This document shows positions 8,650-16,791 of a stretch of DNA of 34,160 nt, piece by piece. Numbering within the stretch: position 1 is the first letter of the stretch; each line of letters opens with the position of its first letter. The position numbers were made by a program, and so were the translations under genes. The stretch is from Thermoplasmatota archaeon. Lineage in GTDB: Archaea; Thermoplasmatota; Penumbrarchaeia; Penumbrarchaeales; Penumbrarchaeaceae. The stretch spans positions 1 to 34,160 of the forward strand of contig JAFGLL010000086.1 in NCBI GenBank assembly GCA_016928095.1, read 5' to 3'. The notes beneath the pieces were generated by a model. It made no database searches. It saw only the letters and a list, made by a program, of their open reading frames with translations, and was not told where the DNA came from.

Positions 8650-9588
8650 ATGGAAGGTCCCAAGCTGGATGTGGAGGTAGCTGGTATCAGGTTCCTGAAC
8701 CCCCTGATCCTGGCATCGGGAGTCGCGGACGAGACAGGTGCATCCATGGCGGAGGCCGTTAGGATGGGAGCCGGTGGCGTGGTGACCAAATCCCTCAGCC
8801 TCGAACCGAGGGAGGGGCACCCCAACCCTTGCGTCGTGGAGTTCCCTTACGGTATACTCAATGCCATGGGTCTCCCGAACCCCGGGGTACGAGGTTACAG
8901 TGATGAGGTAGAGGAATACCTTTCTACTACACGAGGATCGGCCCCGATCATAGCTTCCGTATTCGGCTCTTCGATCGAGGAGTACGCCATGGCTGCAGGA
9001 GCGGTCAAGGACCTGGGCGTTCATGCAGTTGAGATAAACGGTTCCTGCCCGAACGCCAGAGGCCTGGGCCTTCAATTCGGCCAGGACCCTCTCGTGATCG
9101 AGGACCTTGTCAAGGAGGTCAAGGCAACGGTCCCGATACCGGTCTTCTTCAAGCTCACACCAGCATGCTCCAGCATAGTGGACCTGGCCCAGGCCGCTCA
9201 AATGGGCGGAGCTGACGGACTGGTAGCCGTCAATACCATGCCAGCAATGAAGATCGATGTGAGGACCAGGATGCCCGTTCTTACCAATGTTACGGGAGGT
9301 CTGTCCGGTCCTGCACTGAGACCCGTTGGGGTCAGATGTGTATATCAGATCGCGAACTCGGGCAAGGTCCATCTCCCGATCATCGGAGCAGGAGGCATCT
9401 CGACCTGGGAGGATGCACTGGAATACATCATGGCCGGGGCCTCCGCTGTTCAGATAGGAACAGCTGTAACATGGGGGAACCTTGATGTCTTTTCCAAGAT
9501 CAAAGAAGGCATGATGACCTATATGATCGAGGAGAGGATCGGCAGGATATCGGATATGGTCGGTTCGGCTAAGGGGGTGAGGTCATGA
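8650..9588 (+). CDS. pyrD: Dihydroorotate dehydrogenase, class 1B catalytic subunit
   Basis: The protein oxidises dihydroorotate to orotate in pyrimidine synthesis, using FMN in a TIM barrel, and in class 1B passes electrons to PyrK. Visible signatures are LNPLILASG near the N-terminus, the catalytic-loop NGSCPNARG with the Cys characteristic of class 1 enzymes (about residue 130-139), the substrate-contacting VNTMPAMKID, GGLSGPALRP, and the FMN-phosphate region GAGGISTWEDALEYIMAGA. I chose ATG 8650 (MEGPKLDVEVAG) rather than 8602, because family members begin here and a TATA-like box precedes it at leaderless spacing. Length, 312 aa, is normal. It overlaps pyrK by 4 nt (ATGA), so the two are translationally coupled. 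The electron acceptor is probably NAD through PyrK. Confidence 0.93.
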   Translation: MEGPKLDVEVAGIRFLNPLILASGVADETGASMAEAVRMGAGGVVTKSLSLEPREGHPNPCVVEFPYGILNAMGLPNPGVRGYSDEVEEYLSTTRGSAPIIASVFGSSIEEYAMAAGAVKDLGVHAVEINGSCPNARGLGLQFGQDPLVIEDLVKEVKATVPIPVFFKLTPACSSIVDLAQAAQMGGADGLVAVNTMPAMKIDVRTRMPVLTNVTGGLSGPALRPVGVRCVYQIANSGKVHLPIIGAGGISTWEDALEYIMAGASAVQIGTAVTWGNLDVFSKIKEGMMTYMIEERIGRISDMVGSAKGVRS

Positions 9589-10439
9589 GGGCTCCTGGCG
9601 AGATGGAAATGGTCAAGGTGCTCAAGGTGATAAAGGAGTCATCCAGTATCTCCACTGTCCTGTTCTCTCCGGTCCATATCGGACGTTGGTCCGGACTCGT
9701 ACCCGGTCAATTCCTCATGGTCTGGATACCCGGGACCGACGAGGTACCGATGTCCGTCTCGTTCCTGAAAAGAGAACCGTTCCGAATGGGAATGACAGTT
9801 CAGAACATAGGAGAGGCCACCCAGGCGCTGTGCTCCCTTAAGCAAGGTGACTGGATCGGTATAAGAGGTCCGTACGGATACGGTTTCAACCTCCCCTCCA
9901 ATGTGGATAAGGACCTGATAATAGGGGTGTCGGGGGGTGTGGGTGCCGCATCGACCATTTTGGCGATGGAATGGGCCCGGTCGGAAGATTTCAGGACCGT
10001 CAACCTTGTTGGTGCAAGGGACCGATCCCTTCTCGTGTTCAGGGACCGGTGGAGGTCAATATCGGATGAGGTCCGATTCTCAACGGACGACGGAAGCTTC
10101 GGTCATAAAGGCCTTGTCGGGGACCTTCTGAACATGGAACTTTTGGCCATGTCGGACCATGAGAGGCAGAGGACAATGGTCTTCACCTGCGGTCCGGAGA
10201 TCATGATGGTCCAGGTGAAGAGGCTTCTGGACCAGTTCGGTGTTGAAGGTCAGTTCTCTCTTGAGAGGTTCATGAAATGCGGGATCGGGTTGTGCGATTC
10301 CTGTTCTGCATCCGGGAAGCGGGTATGCATGGATGGCCCGGTATTTTCTGGGGATGCCATCTCATTGCTGCGAGATTTCGGGAGGTCCCATCGGGACAGG
10401 AGCGGCCGACCATTGCCCTTGAAGGAGTGTGTGAGATGA
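9585..10439 (+). CDS. pyrK: Dihydroorotate dehydrogenase electron-transfer subunit
   Basis: PyrK is the FAD and 2Fe-2S subunit that links PyrD to NAD. The 284-aa protein has an N-terminal FAD-binding barrel (about residues 1-95), an NAD-binding segment with IIGVSGGVGAAS (about 107-118), and a C-terminal cluster motif, KCGIGLCDSCSASGKRVC, followed by DGPVF, a PyrK hallmark. The last Cys spacing is short, as in archaeal and methanogen homologues. The start overlaps the pyrD stop, and the end overlaps the next gene by 4 nt. The context (pyrD directly upstream) makes the pyrimidine role more likely than a generic ferredoxin-NADP reductase role. Confidence 0.92.
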   Translation: MRAPGEMEMVKVLKVIKESSSISTVLFSPVHIGRWSGLVPGQFLMVWIPGTDEVPMSVSFLKREPFRMGMTVQNIGEATQALCSLKQGDWIGIRGPYGYGFNLPSNVDKDLIIGVSGGVGAASTILAMEWARSEDFRTVNLVGARDRSLLVFRDRWRSISDEVRFSTDDGSFGHKGLVGDLLNMELLAMSDHERQRTMVFTCGPEIMMVQVKRLLDQFGVEGQFSLERFMKCGIGLCDSCSASGKRVCMDGPVFSGDAISLLRDFGRSHRDRSGRPLPLKECVR

Positions 10440-11263
10440 GGTCCGATATCTGTCTTCCCCTGCTCTCGGTCCTGATGGTATGCTTGGTATTGATACCCGT
10501 TCCGATCGGAGCCCAGTCCAAGGCTGTACCGGAGGGCGAGCCTCTGCACCTTTACATCCGAAGACAGCCAGTCCAGGATATGACATACCTCTACTTCCAC
10601 CCCCCAGACCAGATCTACGCTGACAGGTCCAGGGACGATCTTGACTATCGGGAGACCCTGATGCAGAAAGGCTCCGGGAACGATACTCTGAGAATGTTCT
10701 ACCCCCAGGACCCTGACCCGAGGAATAATTTCCTACAGTTCATGCCCAACGCCTCGCTTGAGCTCACGTACAATTTCGTCATATCGGCCGTCAGACCTTT
10801 GGACATCTCCAATACGACATACATCCTTGTGGTGCTCATCGATATGGACATGGACCACGATGGAAAATATGACAGGGATATATCTTTCGAGATATCGGGT
10901 GAGGCGGATTCCCAGAGGAGCTACAAGAACGGTACCGTTCCCATCGACATCGGATCGTTGAGGAGCTTCGACGGGGAGAGAGGGGGACGGTTGAGGGTCA
11001 CCTTGAGCAGGAAGGATGATATCGATACCTCGGTGACGATATACTGCGGTTATCGCGGTTTCCATTCCTGGTTCCAGCTCCCCTTTTCCAAGTTCGATCA
11101 CTCTCCGCAGGAGGATGATACCCCCCCATCCTGGCCTTATCTGATCGGGTTCGCAGCCATACTGGTGGTATGCGGTGTTGCCTATTTCTACTTCAGAAGC
11201 AGGCCGGAAAAAGCGTCCACCCACGAGAAGCCCGATGATAGGAGGTCCCGGAGGAAAAAATGA
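10436..11263 (+). CDS. Secreted, C-terminally membrane-anchored protein in the pyrDK operon
   Basis: The track start at 10277 lies inside pyrK; the real start is the ATG at 10436, which overlaps the pyrK stop as ATGA and follows a GAAGGAG ribosome-binding sequence. The 275-aa product has a signal peptide (LLSVLMVCLVLIPVPIGAQS), an extracellular beta-rich domain with a DMDMDHDGKYDRD stretch that could bind calcium, a C-terminal membrane helix (YLIGFAAILVVCGVAYFYF) and a basic cytoplasmic tail (RSRRKK). I recognise no family. It overlaps the larC-like gene by 4 nt. Why a surface protein is translationally coupled to pyrimidine genes is unexplained. Confidence 0.8.
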   Translation: MRSDICLPLLSVLMVCLVLIPVPIGAQSKAVPEGEPLHLYIRRQPVQDMTYLYFHPPDQIYADRSRDDLDYRETLMQKGSGNDTLRMFYPQDPDPRNNFLQFMPNASLELTYNFVISAVRPLDISNTTYILVVLIDMDMDHDGKYDRDISFEISGEADSQRSYKNGTVPIDIGSLRSFDGERGGRLRVTLSRKDDIDTSVTIYCGYRGFHSWFQLPFSKFDHSPQEDDTPPSWPYLIGFAAILVVCGVAYFYFRSRPEKASTHEKPDDRRSRRKK

Positions 11264-12039
11264 TGTATCTCACCCTCGATCTTCGATGCGGTGTGTCGGG
11301 AGACATGTTGCTGGGAGCACTTCTGGACTGGTATGAATCCGAGAAAGGTGATATCCAGCCGGTCCTGGATTTGATCATGGATGCCGCATCGGTGCAGAGC
11401 CCCACCAGGGTAAGTACGAGCAGTATCGTACGCGGAGGCATACGCGCAAAACGATTCCAGACCGAATGGGAGAAGTTGAAGGAGGGCACTGTTTCCGGGC
11501 GCGAGATGCTATCGTACATGAGGTCAGGCCTCGAACTCACAGGAATGAACTCCAGGGTCCAGAACCTCGCCCAGAGGATGATGATGAACATACTCGAGGC
11601 CGAGGCAGTCGTCCACAATGAAAGGAGCTTTTTAGACGTCCATCTGCACGAAACTGGTACACCGGATACGCTGGCCGATGTTATCGGTATAGCCTATGTC
11701 TCGGACAGAATGGAGGTGGACGGTTACTGGGTCAAGGCCACGCCATTGTCGCTGGGCCAGGGGACCGTAACCACCGAGCACGGGGTGTATGACATCCCGG
11801 TACCGGCCGTCAGGCACATGATACGGGGGATACCTGCCAACCATGGTCCCGCAGAAGGTGAGCTGGCCACCCCGACAGGGACGGCGGCCGTCAAGGCAAT
11901 TGTGGAACTCTGGATGGACCACGGTGAGTTGGGCGAAGACACCGCCCCTCCGGGAAGACCTGTAGGCCGGGGTGCTGGTGTGAGGGTATATGATAACGGG
12001 TTCACCAACATTCTGACCATGTACGAGGAGGGTAATTGA
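11260..12039 (+). CDS. larC: LarC1-type nickel pincer cofactor biosynthesis protein, lacking the LarC2 half
   Basis: LarC is the CTP-dependent cyclometallase that inserts nickel into the pyridinium thiocarboxylate (nickel-pincer) cofactor. The N-terminal domain is clear: LRCGVSGDMLLGALLDW, then DVHLHETGTPDTLADVIG, then TPLSLGQGTVTTEHGVYDIPVPA, GELATPTGTAAVKA and RPVGRGAGVRVYDNGFTNIL. The protein stops at 259 aa, just where LarC1 ends, whereas full-length LarC is around 400 aa. No LarC2 is encoded downstream: the next ORF is an unrelated membrane protein. Ribosome binding is strong (CCGGAGGAAAAAATG), and it overlaps both neighbours. LarB is encoded 6.7 kb away on the other strand; I see no LarE or LarA. 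Either a LarC2 elsewhere completes it, or this one-domain form does something related but different. Confidence 0.85.
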   Translation: MMYLTLDLRCGVSGDMLLGALLDWYESEKGDIQPVLDLIMDAASVQSPTRVSTSSIVRGGIRAKRFQTEWEKLKEGTVSGREMLSYMRSGLELTGMNSRVQNLAQRMMMNILEAEAVVHNERSFLDVHLHETGTPDTLADVIGIAYVSDRMEVDGYWVKATPLSLGQGTVTTEHGVYDIPVPAVRHMIRGIPANHGPAEGELATPTGTAAVKAIVELWMDHGELGEDTAPPGRPVGRGAGVRVYDNGFTNILTMYEEGN

Positions 12040-13283
12040 TGGAGGGGTATGATCTCACGATGGATGGGAAACATGTCGATCTTGCAGTGACCAGGGAGAG
12101 GGTGCTCCTTGAAGGGAACGAGCTTGATGTGAAGGCCGTATCATTGATGAAGAAGAGGAAACACCCCACTTTCAACATCATCATCTTCATGTTAGGTGTC
12201 ATTCTTGCAGGGGTCTTACTGTATGCTGCCTTGAGTACGGTGTTCGGAAGCGGAGAAGAGGGCAGACCCTATCGGGAACTTGACGATACCAACACGATCT
12301 CGTACCGCAGGACATTGACACAGGACCCGAGCCCTTTATTCATGGTAAGCTCCTCCATACCCGATACGGACCTATCAGGTTCGGTAGAGTGGAGGAGTGA
12401 GGGATGGGACATCATTTCTACCATCGGTGAGGTTTCGGGTGAGACCTCCCTGATGATCATGTGGTCCGGAAATGCCGACGACCTGCTCACAAGGCACATA
12501 TCCTCCCTTCTGATCGAGATCGATTCGGAGTTCCCATACAAACTCGAAACGGTGGATCTGGTGAAACTGGGAGAGGACAGGACTATCCAGGAAAAGGTAT
12601 CATTCATTGACGGATCGGGGGCCTTATCGATCAGGACCGGAAGGAGCACCCAGAATATCGAGCTTGATGACCTGAGGCTCGGTCAAGCAAGGAACATACA
12701 GAGCGGAGAGGTCTCGTCCAGGAAGGGGTGCCTCATAGGGATATCGTTCCCTCAAGGGGTATCCAGCGGCGAGATACGGGTCAGGATCAGCTTCGGACCC
12801 AATTATTATCACGAAACTACCAATATGGGGGTCATTGTTGGAGGGGTTACCGTTGCGATCACGATCATTGCACTGGTCATGGTCTATATCAGGTCGAGCC
12901 GGGAGACCGTTGCCCTGGTACTGGATGCCGGTGACAGGGAGTACGTTCTCAACGGCGAATACAACGATCTGAGCGGAGCTTACATGAAGATATCGAAAAT
13001 AACCATACCGAAAATGAAGGGCGAAAGCCAGGGAGAACATCTGCGACCCGGGATGAACAAAGGGATCGACCTGGTGGATGATGATGAGGCCAAGGCCATT
13101 GGAAAAGAGCTCAAGAGCATACCTGGCGGTTCCGGAAAGATGATCGTTCACCAGTGTCCGGAATGTTTTGGGACGGAGCTGTATTACGAGTCAGGTTTCA
13201 TGACGGGTTACAAGTACCACTGCAAGAACTGCGATTACGTGGGCTCCTTCGTGATCGAGAAACAGGTAGATTTCGACCGTTGA
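12039..13283 (+). CDS. Two-helix membrane protein with C-terminal zinc ribbon
   Basis: I take the ATG at 12039, preceded by GAGGAGGG, rather than the TTG at 12036; it overlaps the larC stop by one base. The 414-aa product has a short cytoplasmic head (MEGYDLTMDGKHVDLAVTRE), a membrane helix (FNIIIFMLGVILAGVLLYAA, about residues 48-67), an external domain of about 190 aa, a second helix (VGGVTVAITIIALVMVYI, about 263-280) and a cytoplasmic tail ending in a zinc ribbon (CPECFGTELYY...CKNCDYVG). The domain pattern suggests a membrane-bound sensor or scaffold, but I recognise no family. It is the last gene of the pyrD-pyrK-10436-larC operon and is followed by a hairpin terminator. Confidence 0.82.
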   Translation: MEGYDLTMDGKHVDLAVTRERVLLEGNELDVKAVSLMKKRKHPTFNIIIFMLGVILAGVLLYAALSTVFGSGEEGRPYRELDDTNTISYRRTLTQDPSPLFMVSSSIPDTDLSGSVEWRSEGWDIISTIGEVSGETSLMIMWSGNADDLLTRHISSLLIEIDSEFPYKLETVDLVKLGEDRTIQEKVSFIDGSGALSIRTGRSTQNIELDDLRLGQARNIQSGEVSSRKGCLIGISFPQGVSSGEIRVRISFGPNYYHETTNMGVIVGGVTVAITIIALVMVYIRSSRETVALVLDAGDREYVLNGEYNDLSGAYMKISKITIPKMKGESQGEHLRPGMNKGIDLVDDDEAKAIGKELKSIPGGSGKMIVHQCPECFGTELYYESGFMTGYKYHCKNCDYVGSFVIEKQVDFDR

Positions 13284-13289
13284 ATCCCA

Positions 13290-13313
13290 GAGGGGGCCTG
13301 ATGGAGCCCCCTT
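13290..13313. terminator. Hairpin terminator between convergent genes
   Basis: AGGGGGC (13291-13297) pairs perfectly with GCCCCCT (13306-13312) around an 8-nt loop. It lies in the 43-nt gap between the stops of the zinc-ribbon membrane protein (+) and the RRM gene (-), so it can serve either or both. The T-run is short, so it may act by blocking read-through rather than as a classical oligo-T archaeal terminator. Confidence 0.6.
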
Positions 13314-13326
13314 CTATCGTCGGATC

Positions 13327-13599
13327 TCAGTAAAAGTTCTTTCTCGGAGGTCTTTCCTCTCGGGGTCTGGCCTCGTTGACCTTGAGGGTCCTTCCCTGAT
13401 ATTCCTTCTGGTCCAGGGCTTCGATGGCAGCTTTTGCCTCGTTATCGTTCTCCATCTCGATGAACCCGAAGCCCTTGGATCTTCCGGTCATCCTGTCCGT
13501 GATCACCTTTGCCGTAATTACCTGCCCGTATTCCGAGAAGAGCTCGCTGAGTTCGTTCTCGGATGTACCAAAGGGGAGGTTCCCCACGTATATGTTCAT
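13327..13599 (-). CDS. Single-RRM RNA-binding protein of bacterial/cyanobacterial type
   Basis: This 90-aa protein is one RNA recognition motif with a short basic tail. RNP2 is IYVGNL and RNP1 is KGFGFIEM, with the aromatic residues that stack on RNA bases. The tail is ARPREERPPRKNFY. Small RRM proteins of this type bind single-stranded RNA and in bacteria are often cold-responsive. RRMs are uncommon in archaea, so transfer from bacteria is plausible. AGGAG lies 9 nt before the second ATG, while it directly abuts the first (13608), so I choose MNIYVGN at 13599. A palindrome and TATA-like sequences lie more than 100 nt upstream, implying regulation and a long 5' leader. Confidence 0.92.
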   Translation of the reverse strand: MNIYVGNLPFGTSENELSELFSEYGQVITAKVITDRMTGRSKGFGFIEMENDNEAKAAIEALDQKEYQGRTLKVNEARPREERPPRKNFY

Positions 13600-13972
13600 T
13601 GTCAACATCTCCTGGAACCATGACCGCAGATCGTCCTTTCAGGTGCATCCGGTAGGATGACCTGTTCGGCGGAAAGCGGTCACGGGGACTGATAGGTCTG
13701 GTCCCTAAAACCCCCAAACATTCATCATATTTAAGATGAACAGTTGAAAAACCCCCATTAACGTATATTATTTCATTTTCCATCATTTGGAATTCATCCG
13801 ATCCATGACGGATCGGGATATGGATGGACCCGGAACCCTCCTATTTCGGGAAAAGGTAAAGATGGGAATTATCGTCAAATATGAAAGGGTTCGAAGAACT
13901 GATCCTCCGCATCCGCGCTCCGATCAAGGCATGGTAAAGGCATCATCAAAACGAAAGGTCTTATCCTGCTGT
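13600..13972. other. Intergenic region upstream of the RRM gene
   Basis: No convincing gene lies here; the track ORFs 13442-13786 (-) and 13787-14278 (+) look like shadows. The region holds the RRM promoter. On the minus strand, AAATAATATACG (about 13763-13774) and CTTAAATATG (about 13728-13737) are TATA-like. Two copies of AAAACCCCCA (13707-13716 and 13748-13757) flank a 20-bp palindrome, and a leader of roughly 100 nt or more remains before the start codon. Confidence 0.45.
13721..13740. promoter_or_regulatory. Palindromic operator candidate for the RRM gene
   Basis: TTCATC-N8-GATGAA is a perfect inverted repeat (13721-13726 and 13735-13740) with an AT-only spacer. It is flanked at roughly equal distance by direct repeats of AAAACCCCCA. 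Depending on which TATA-like box is used, it covers either the TATA box or the transcription start of the RRM gene, as expected for a repressor site. Confidence 0.45.
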
Positions 13973-14518
13973 TTACAAGGACCCCGACAGCCCGCAGTAG
14001 GGACAGGTTATATGATGCGATCCCTCCGGGAGTTCTATATGACCTTGGCATTGGGGACATTCCACGGTCATCATCCGGGAACCGGTACCTTGACCTGTCG
14101 GTCGTTGATGGGGATCATGATGAGGTGTCACGTTTGGGACCTGGTGGGGCGGGATGTGGATGGAGGGTTCTTCCATGGTGACAGTAGCATATTGGACCCC
14201 TTCCACAGCGGAGTAATTCCCCACCATATTCCTGACCCTGATATAATCTATGAATGCCAGGACAAGGGCTATCAGTAAGATGATGCCTGTGATGATTATT
14301 ATCAGGTTCTTTTCCACAAGGAGAACGGATATGATGATGATGGCAAGTGCCATGATGAACATGATGGCATGAAGGGCGGGGATCCACCCCGGGATCCTTC
14401 CAACCCCGGCCTGAACATCCTCCTTACCCGGGAGAAGGATGTAGGTGACGATGAGCAGGATGAAGGTTATCAGAAGCAGGGCTTCGGATAAAATCCAGTA
14501 AGGCTCCACTCCGAACAT
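13973..14518 (-). CDS. Multi-helix membrane protein with C-terminal zinc ribbon
   Basis: This 181-aa product has four hydrophobic helices in its first 110 residues (EALLLITFILLIVTYILL; ALHAIMFIMALAIIIISVLL; a third, LIIIITGIILLIALVLAF, may be one or two spans). A His/Pro-rich linker follows (IHIPPHQVPNVTPHHDPH), and the protein ends in a zinc ribbon, VECPQCQGHIELP...CPYCGLSG. I recognise no named family. Architecturally it recalls the membrane plus zinc-ribbon protein at 12039-13283, although the sequences differ. A TATA-like stretch (ACAGATATATAACAG, about 14538-14552) lies just upstream, so it probably has its own promoter. Confidence 0.8.
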   Translation of the reverse strand: MFGVEPYWILSEALLLITFILLIVTYILLPGKEDVQAGVGRIPGWIPALHAIMFIMALAIIIISVLLVEKNLIIIITGIILLIALVLAFIDYIRVRNMVGNYSAVEGVQYATVTMEEPSIHIPPHQVPNVTPHHDPHQRPTGQGTGSRMMTVECPQCQGHIELPEGSHHITCPYCGLSGSL

Positions 14519-14582
14519 GGTCCACCCAGAATTCCACTGTTATATATCTGTTGCGAATGAAACGGCGAATGATGACCTGGGG

Positions 14583-15881
14583 TCATCCGATGGTCCTTCC
14601 TTTAGGGGGTTCGTGAACATACCTCAGCACAAGAAGTGCAGCGATCGTTCCCATGATAGCGGAGAAGAAGAACGGGACGGTATAACCCGGTAGGTCCATC
14701 AGGATGATGCTGTAATAGCGGTCGTGAGTGTGGTCCCAGATCAGACCTCCCGCAAGGGAGCCTATCAGGGACCCGGCATTGGAGTAAGACTGGATCGTTG
14801 CGATGAGCCTGCCTCTTATTCGAACCGGGGAGAGGTCCGCCTGGAGCGATCTCGTTGCCGGGCTGGCGATCTGTCTCCCCGCATCCTTCCCTGCGAAGAA
14901 GACCCATGACAACCAGTAGCCCATCGGAATGATGGGCGTCAGTGCCATGATGATGGTGGAAAGCTTCGAGACCAGGCTTCCGTATACCACGAATGGCTTC
15001 TTTCTTGAACGGTCGGAAAGCACTCCGGACGGGAAAACGAAGATGAGCCCGATCGCCTGTGAGAGGCCGAAAAGGATGGAAAAGACCTCATTTGGCATAT
15101 CGAAGGCCTGGTCCATGAACAGGTACATCACCACAGATCCCAGCGACCATGAGAACCCTTCGAAGAAGGAGTTGGAGTAAAGGAAATACAATGACCGTTT
15201 TATGTGGGGTTTGAGCTTTGCAAGGGCTTTTTTTACCTCCAGTTTTCTCTTCAACTGGTCCTTCAACGGGGGGAGCGCATCCATGAGCATTATCGATCCA
15301 ACGACCGCTCCGATAAGTGAGATGGCGCATGTGAAATAGAAGGGCATCCTAACCGATGCGAGCTCGCTGGTATGCAGGCTGTAAATGGCGAAATACTGTA
15401 TCCCCGACCCTATGAAAGGACCCGCGATGAAACCTATATTGGAGATTATCATGTAGATGGAGATGGCCTTGCTCCTCTTCTCAGGCGGGGCTGAATCTAT
15501 AACGAGCGCCTCACCGACCGGCCACACCATTGCAGATGCGGACCCCTGTAGCAGCCTGACGAAAATGAGACCGAACCAGTTGTCAGGAATTGTGAATAGA
15601 TAAGCCAGGACAGCGTAGGTGAACATACCTGCGATGATGACCTTTTTTCGACCGATCCGGTCCGATAATTTCCCGAACGGTCTTGCAAGGAACGCCCTGG
15701 TGAGCATGAAGGACGCTAGAAGGATACCAACCTCCGTACCTCCTCCACCCAGTAATACCACATAGGAGGGAAAGAGAGGCAGGATGAGGCCGAATCCGAG
15801 ATATATGGTAAACGCCAGGGCAGAGGTCACGATCAGGTTCTTGGACAAGCTCCCGGACATCCGTTCCCTGTCCTGTTCCAT
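14583..15881 (-). CDS. Major facilitator superfamily transporter (drug/proton antiporter-like)
   Basis: The 432-aa protein has about 12 membrane helices. The loop 2-3 signature of the MFS, GKLSDRIGRKKVIIAG, is well preserved, and helix 4/5 shows VRLLQGSASAMVWPVGEALV, similar to multidrug and tetracycline-type exporters. The second half keeps a weaker repeat, GVLSDRSRKKPFV. The substrate cannot be read from sequence. The gene starts 4 nt after the stop of the PKD-domain protein gene, so the two are probably translated from one message. Confidence 0.9.
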   Translation of the reverse strand: MEQDRERMSGSLSKNLIVTSALAFTIYLGFGLILPLFPSYVVLLGGGGTEVGILLASFMLTRAFLARPFGKLSDRIGRKKVIIAGMFTYAVLAYLFTIPDNWFGLIFVRLLQGSASAMVWPVGEALVIDSAPPEKRSKAISIYMIISNIGFIAGPFIGSGIQYFAIYSLHTSELASVRMPFYFTCAISLIGAVVGSIMLMDALPPLKDQLKRKLEVKKALAKLKPHIKRSLYFLYSNSFFEGFSWSLGSVVMYLFMDQAFDMPNEVFSILFGLSQAIGLIFVFPSGVLSDRSRKKPFVVYGSLVSKLSTIIMALTPIIPMGYWLSWVFFAGKDAGRQIASPATRSLQADLSPVRIRGRLIATIQSYSNAGSLIGSLAGGLIWDHTHDRYYSIILMDLPGYTVPFFFSAIMGTIAALLVLRYVHEPPKGRTIG

Positions 15882-15885
15882 CTCA

Positions 15886-16701
15886 TTATTCTATATATGA
15901 TACCAGGCCAGTCACGGATACGAACGCCGCTCCCTTGGTGCAATGGGCAAGGATATAGTATTCACCGGGTAGGTAAATGTCATCCTCCGTGAACTCCCAG
16001 GTTATGAGCTTCGATCCCAGAACCTCGACGGTTTCATTCGTTATCAGCTTCTCGTAGGGGTTGTAAAGGACGAGCTCCACCAGATTGGAGGAGACCTCTT
16101 GTGCATAGAAACCTGCCACGGAGATGTTGAGCTCCATGTACTTTGCGTTCTTCTTGACGGTCCAGTTCACTTCAGTGGTATTGCCGATGATCCTTATCCC
16201 CGGGATCAGTGGTTCTCCGATGAGTATCGTGGTGCCTGTTGATATCACGGTGTCCTTTGGTACTATGGTTATGTACAGGGAAGCGTTGTCGAACGCATTG
16301 TCCTCGTCATAGACCGTGAGGGTGACCGTATATCTTCCCTGTTCGTTGAAAACATGGAGAACGGTGCCGTTCTCGGTATTCTCCGGTTTTGAACCATCCC
16401 CCCAATTCCAGACATAGTTGAAGATACCTTTGTTGGTGAGGTTCCCCGAGTAATCCTTGTCAAAAGATTGGTTCCCGTCGAAGGGGACGCCCTCTCCCTC
16501 CCTGGCGAATTCATTGCTGGTGGTCAGTATGGCTGTTGGCGGGACGTTGGGTTTGTCGGTTGTCTGGTTCTGGTTACCACCGCCACCATCATCACCTTTT
16601 AAGGAGTCAACGATCCGAGGGATGTAAATTAAACCCACTATCACAAGGATAAGGACAACCACGACAACCCCGATGATCGTCAGAACGCTCTTTGTTTTCA
16701 T
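15886..16701 (-). CDS. Membrane-anchored PKD-domain surface protein
   Basis: I start at the ATG at 16701 (MKTKSVL) rather than the GTG three codons earlier. Residues about 5-27 form a single N-terminal membrane helix (VLTIIGVVVVVLILVIVGLIYI), then a Gly/Asn/Gln-rich spacer, then one PKD domain with the hallmark NYVWNWGDGS and GRYTVTLTVYDEDNAFDN. A C-terminal beta-rich region follows (about residues 150-270) that may be a second immunoglobulin-like fold. PKD domains mediate contacts at the cell surface. It is the first gene of a pair with the MFS transporter, and may be an accessory to it or simply a cell-envelope protein. Confidence 0.82.
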   Translation of the reverse strand: MKTKSVLTIIGVVVVVLILVIVGLIYIPRIVDSLKGDDGGGGNQNQTTDKPNVPPTAILTTSNEFAREGEGVPFDGNQSFDKDYSGNLTNKGIFNYVWNWGDGSKPENTENGTVLHVFNEQGRYTVTLTVYDEDNAFDNASLYITIVPKDTVISTGTTILIGEPLIPGIRIIGNTTEVNWTVKKNAKYMELNISVAGFYAQEVSSNLVELVLYNPYEKLITNETVEVLGSKLITWEFTEDDIYLPGEYYILAHCTKGAAFVSVTGLVSYIE

Positions 16702-16791
16702 GATACCCACCCATTGGCCAGCAATGTCACTCCATTAGGTGATGGGACAAAGGCGTTCATTAATGTTTTGGCAACTTGATAGAAGGTATTC

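Noticed and set aside
8614-9372. 252-aa antisense ORF across pyrD
   Set aside because: The sense frame is unmistakable PyrD; the antisense frame has no ribosome-binding site and no domain.
9585-10439. Sulfide dehydrogenase or hydrogenase gamma-type subunit instead of PyrK
   Set aside because: The direct overlap with pyrD and the KRVCMDGPVF cluster context favour PyrK.
13787-14278. 163-aa plus-strand ORF
   Set aside because: It is largely antisense to the zinc-ribbon membrane protein gene, whose helices and Cys motifs are convincing, and its own sequence shows no domain.
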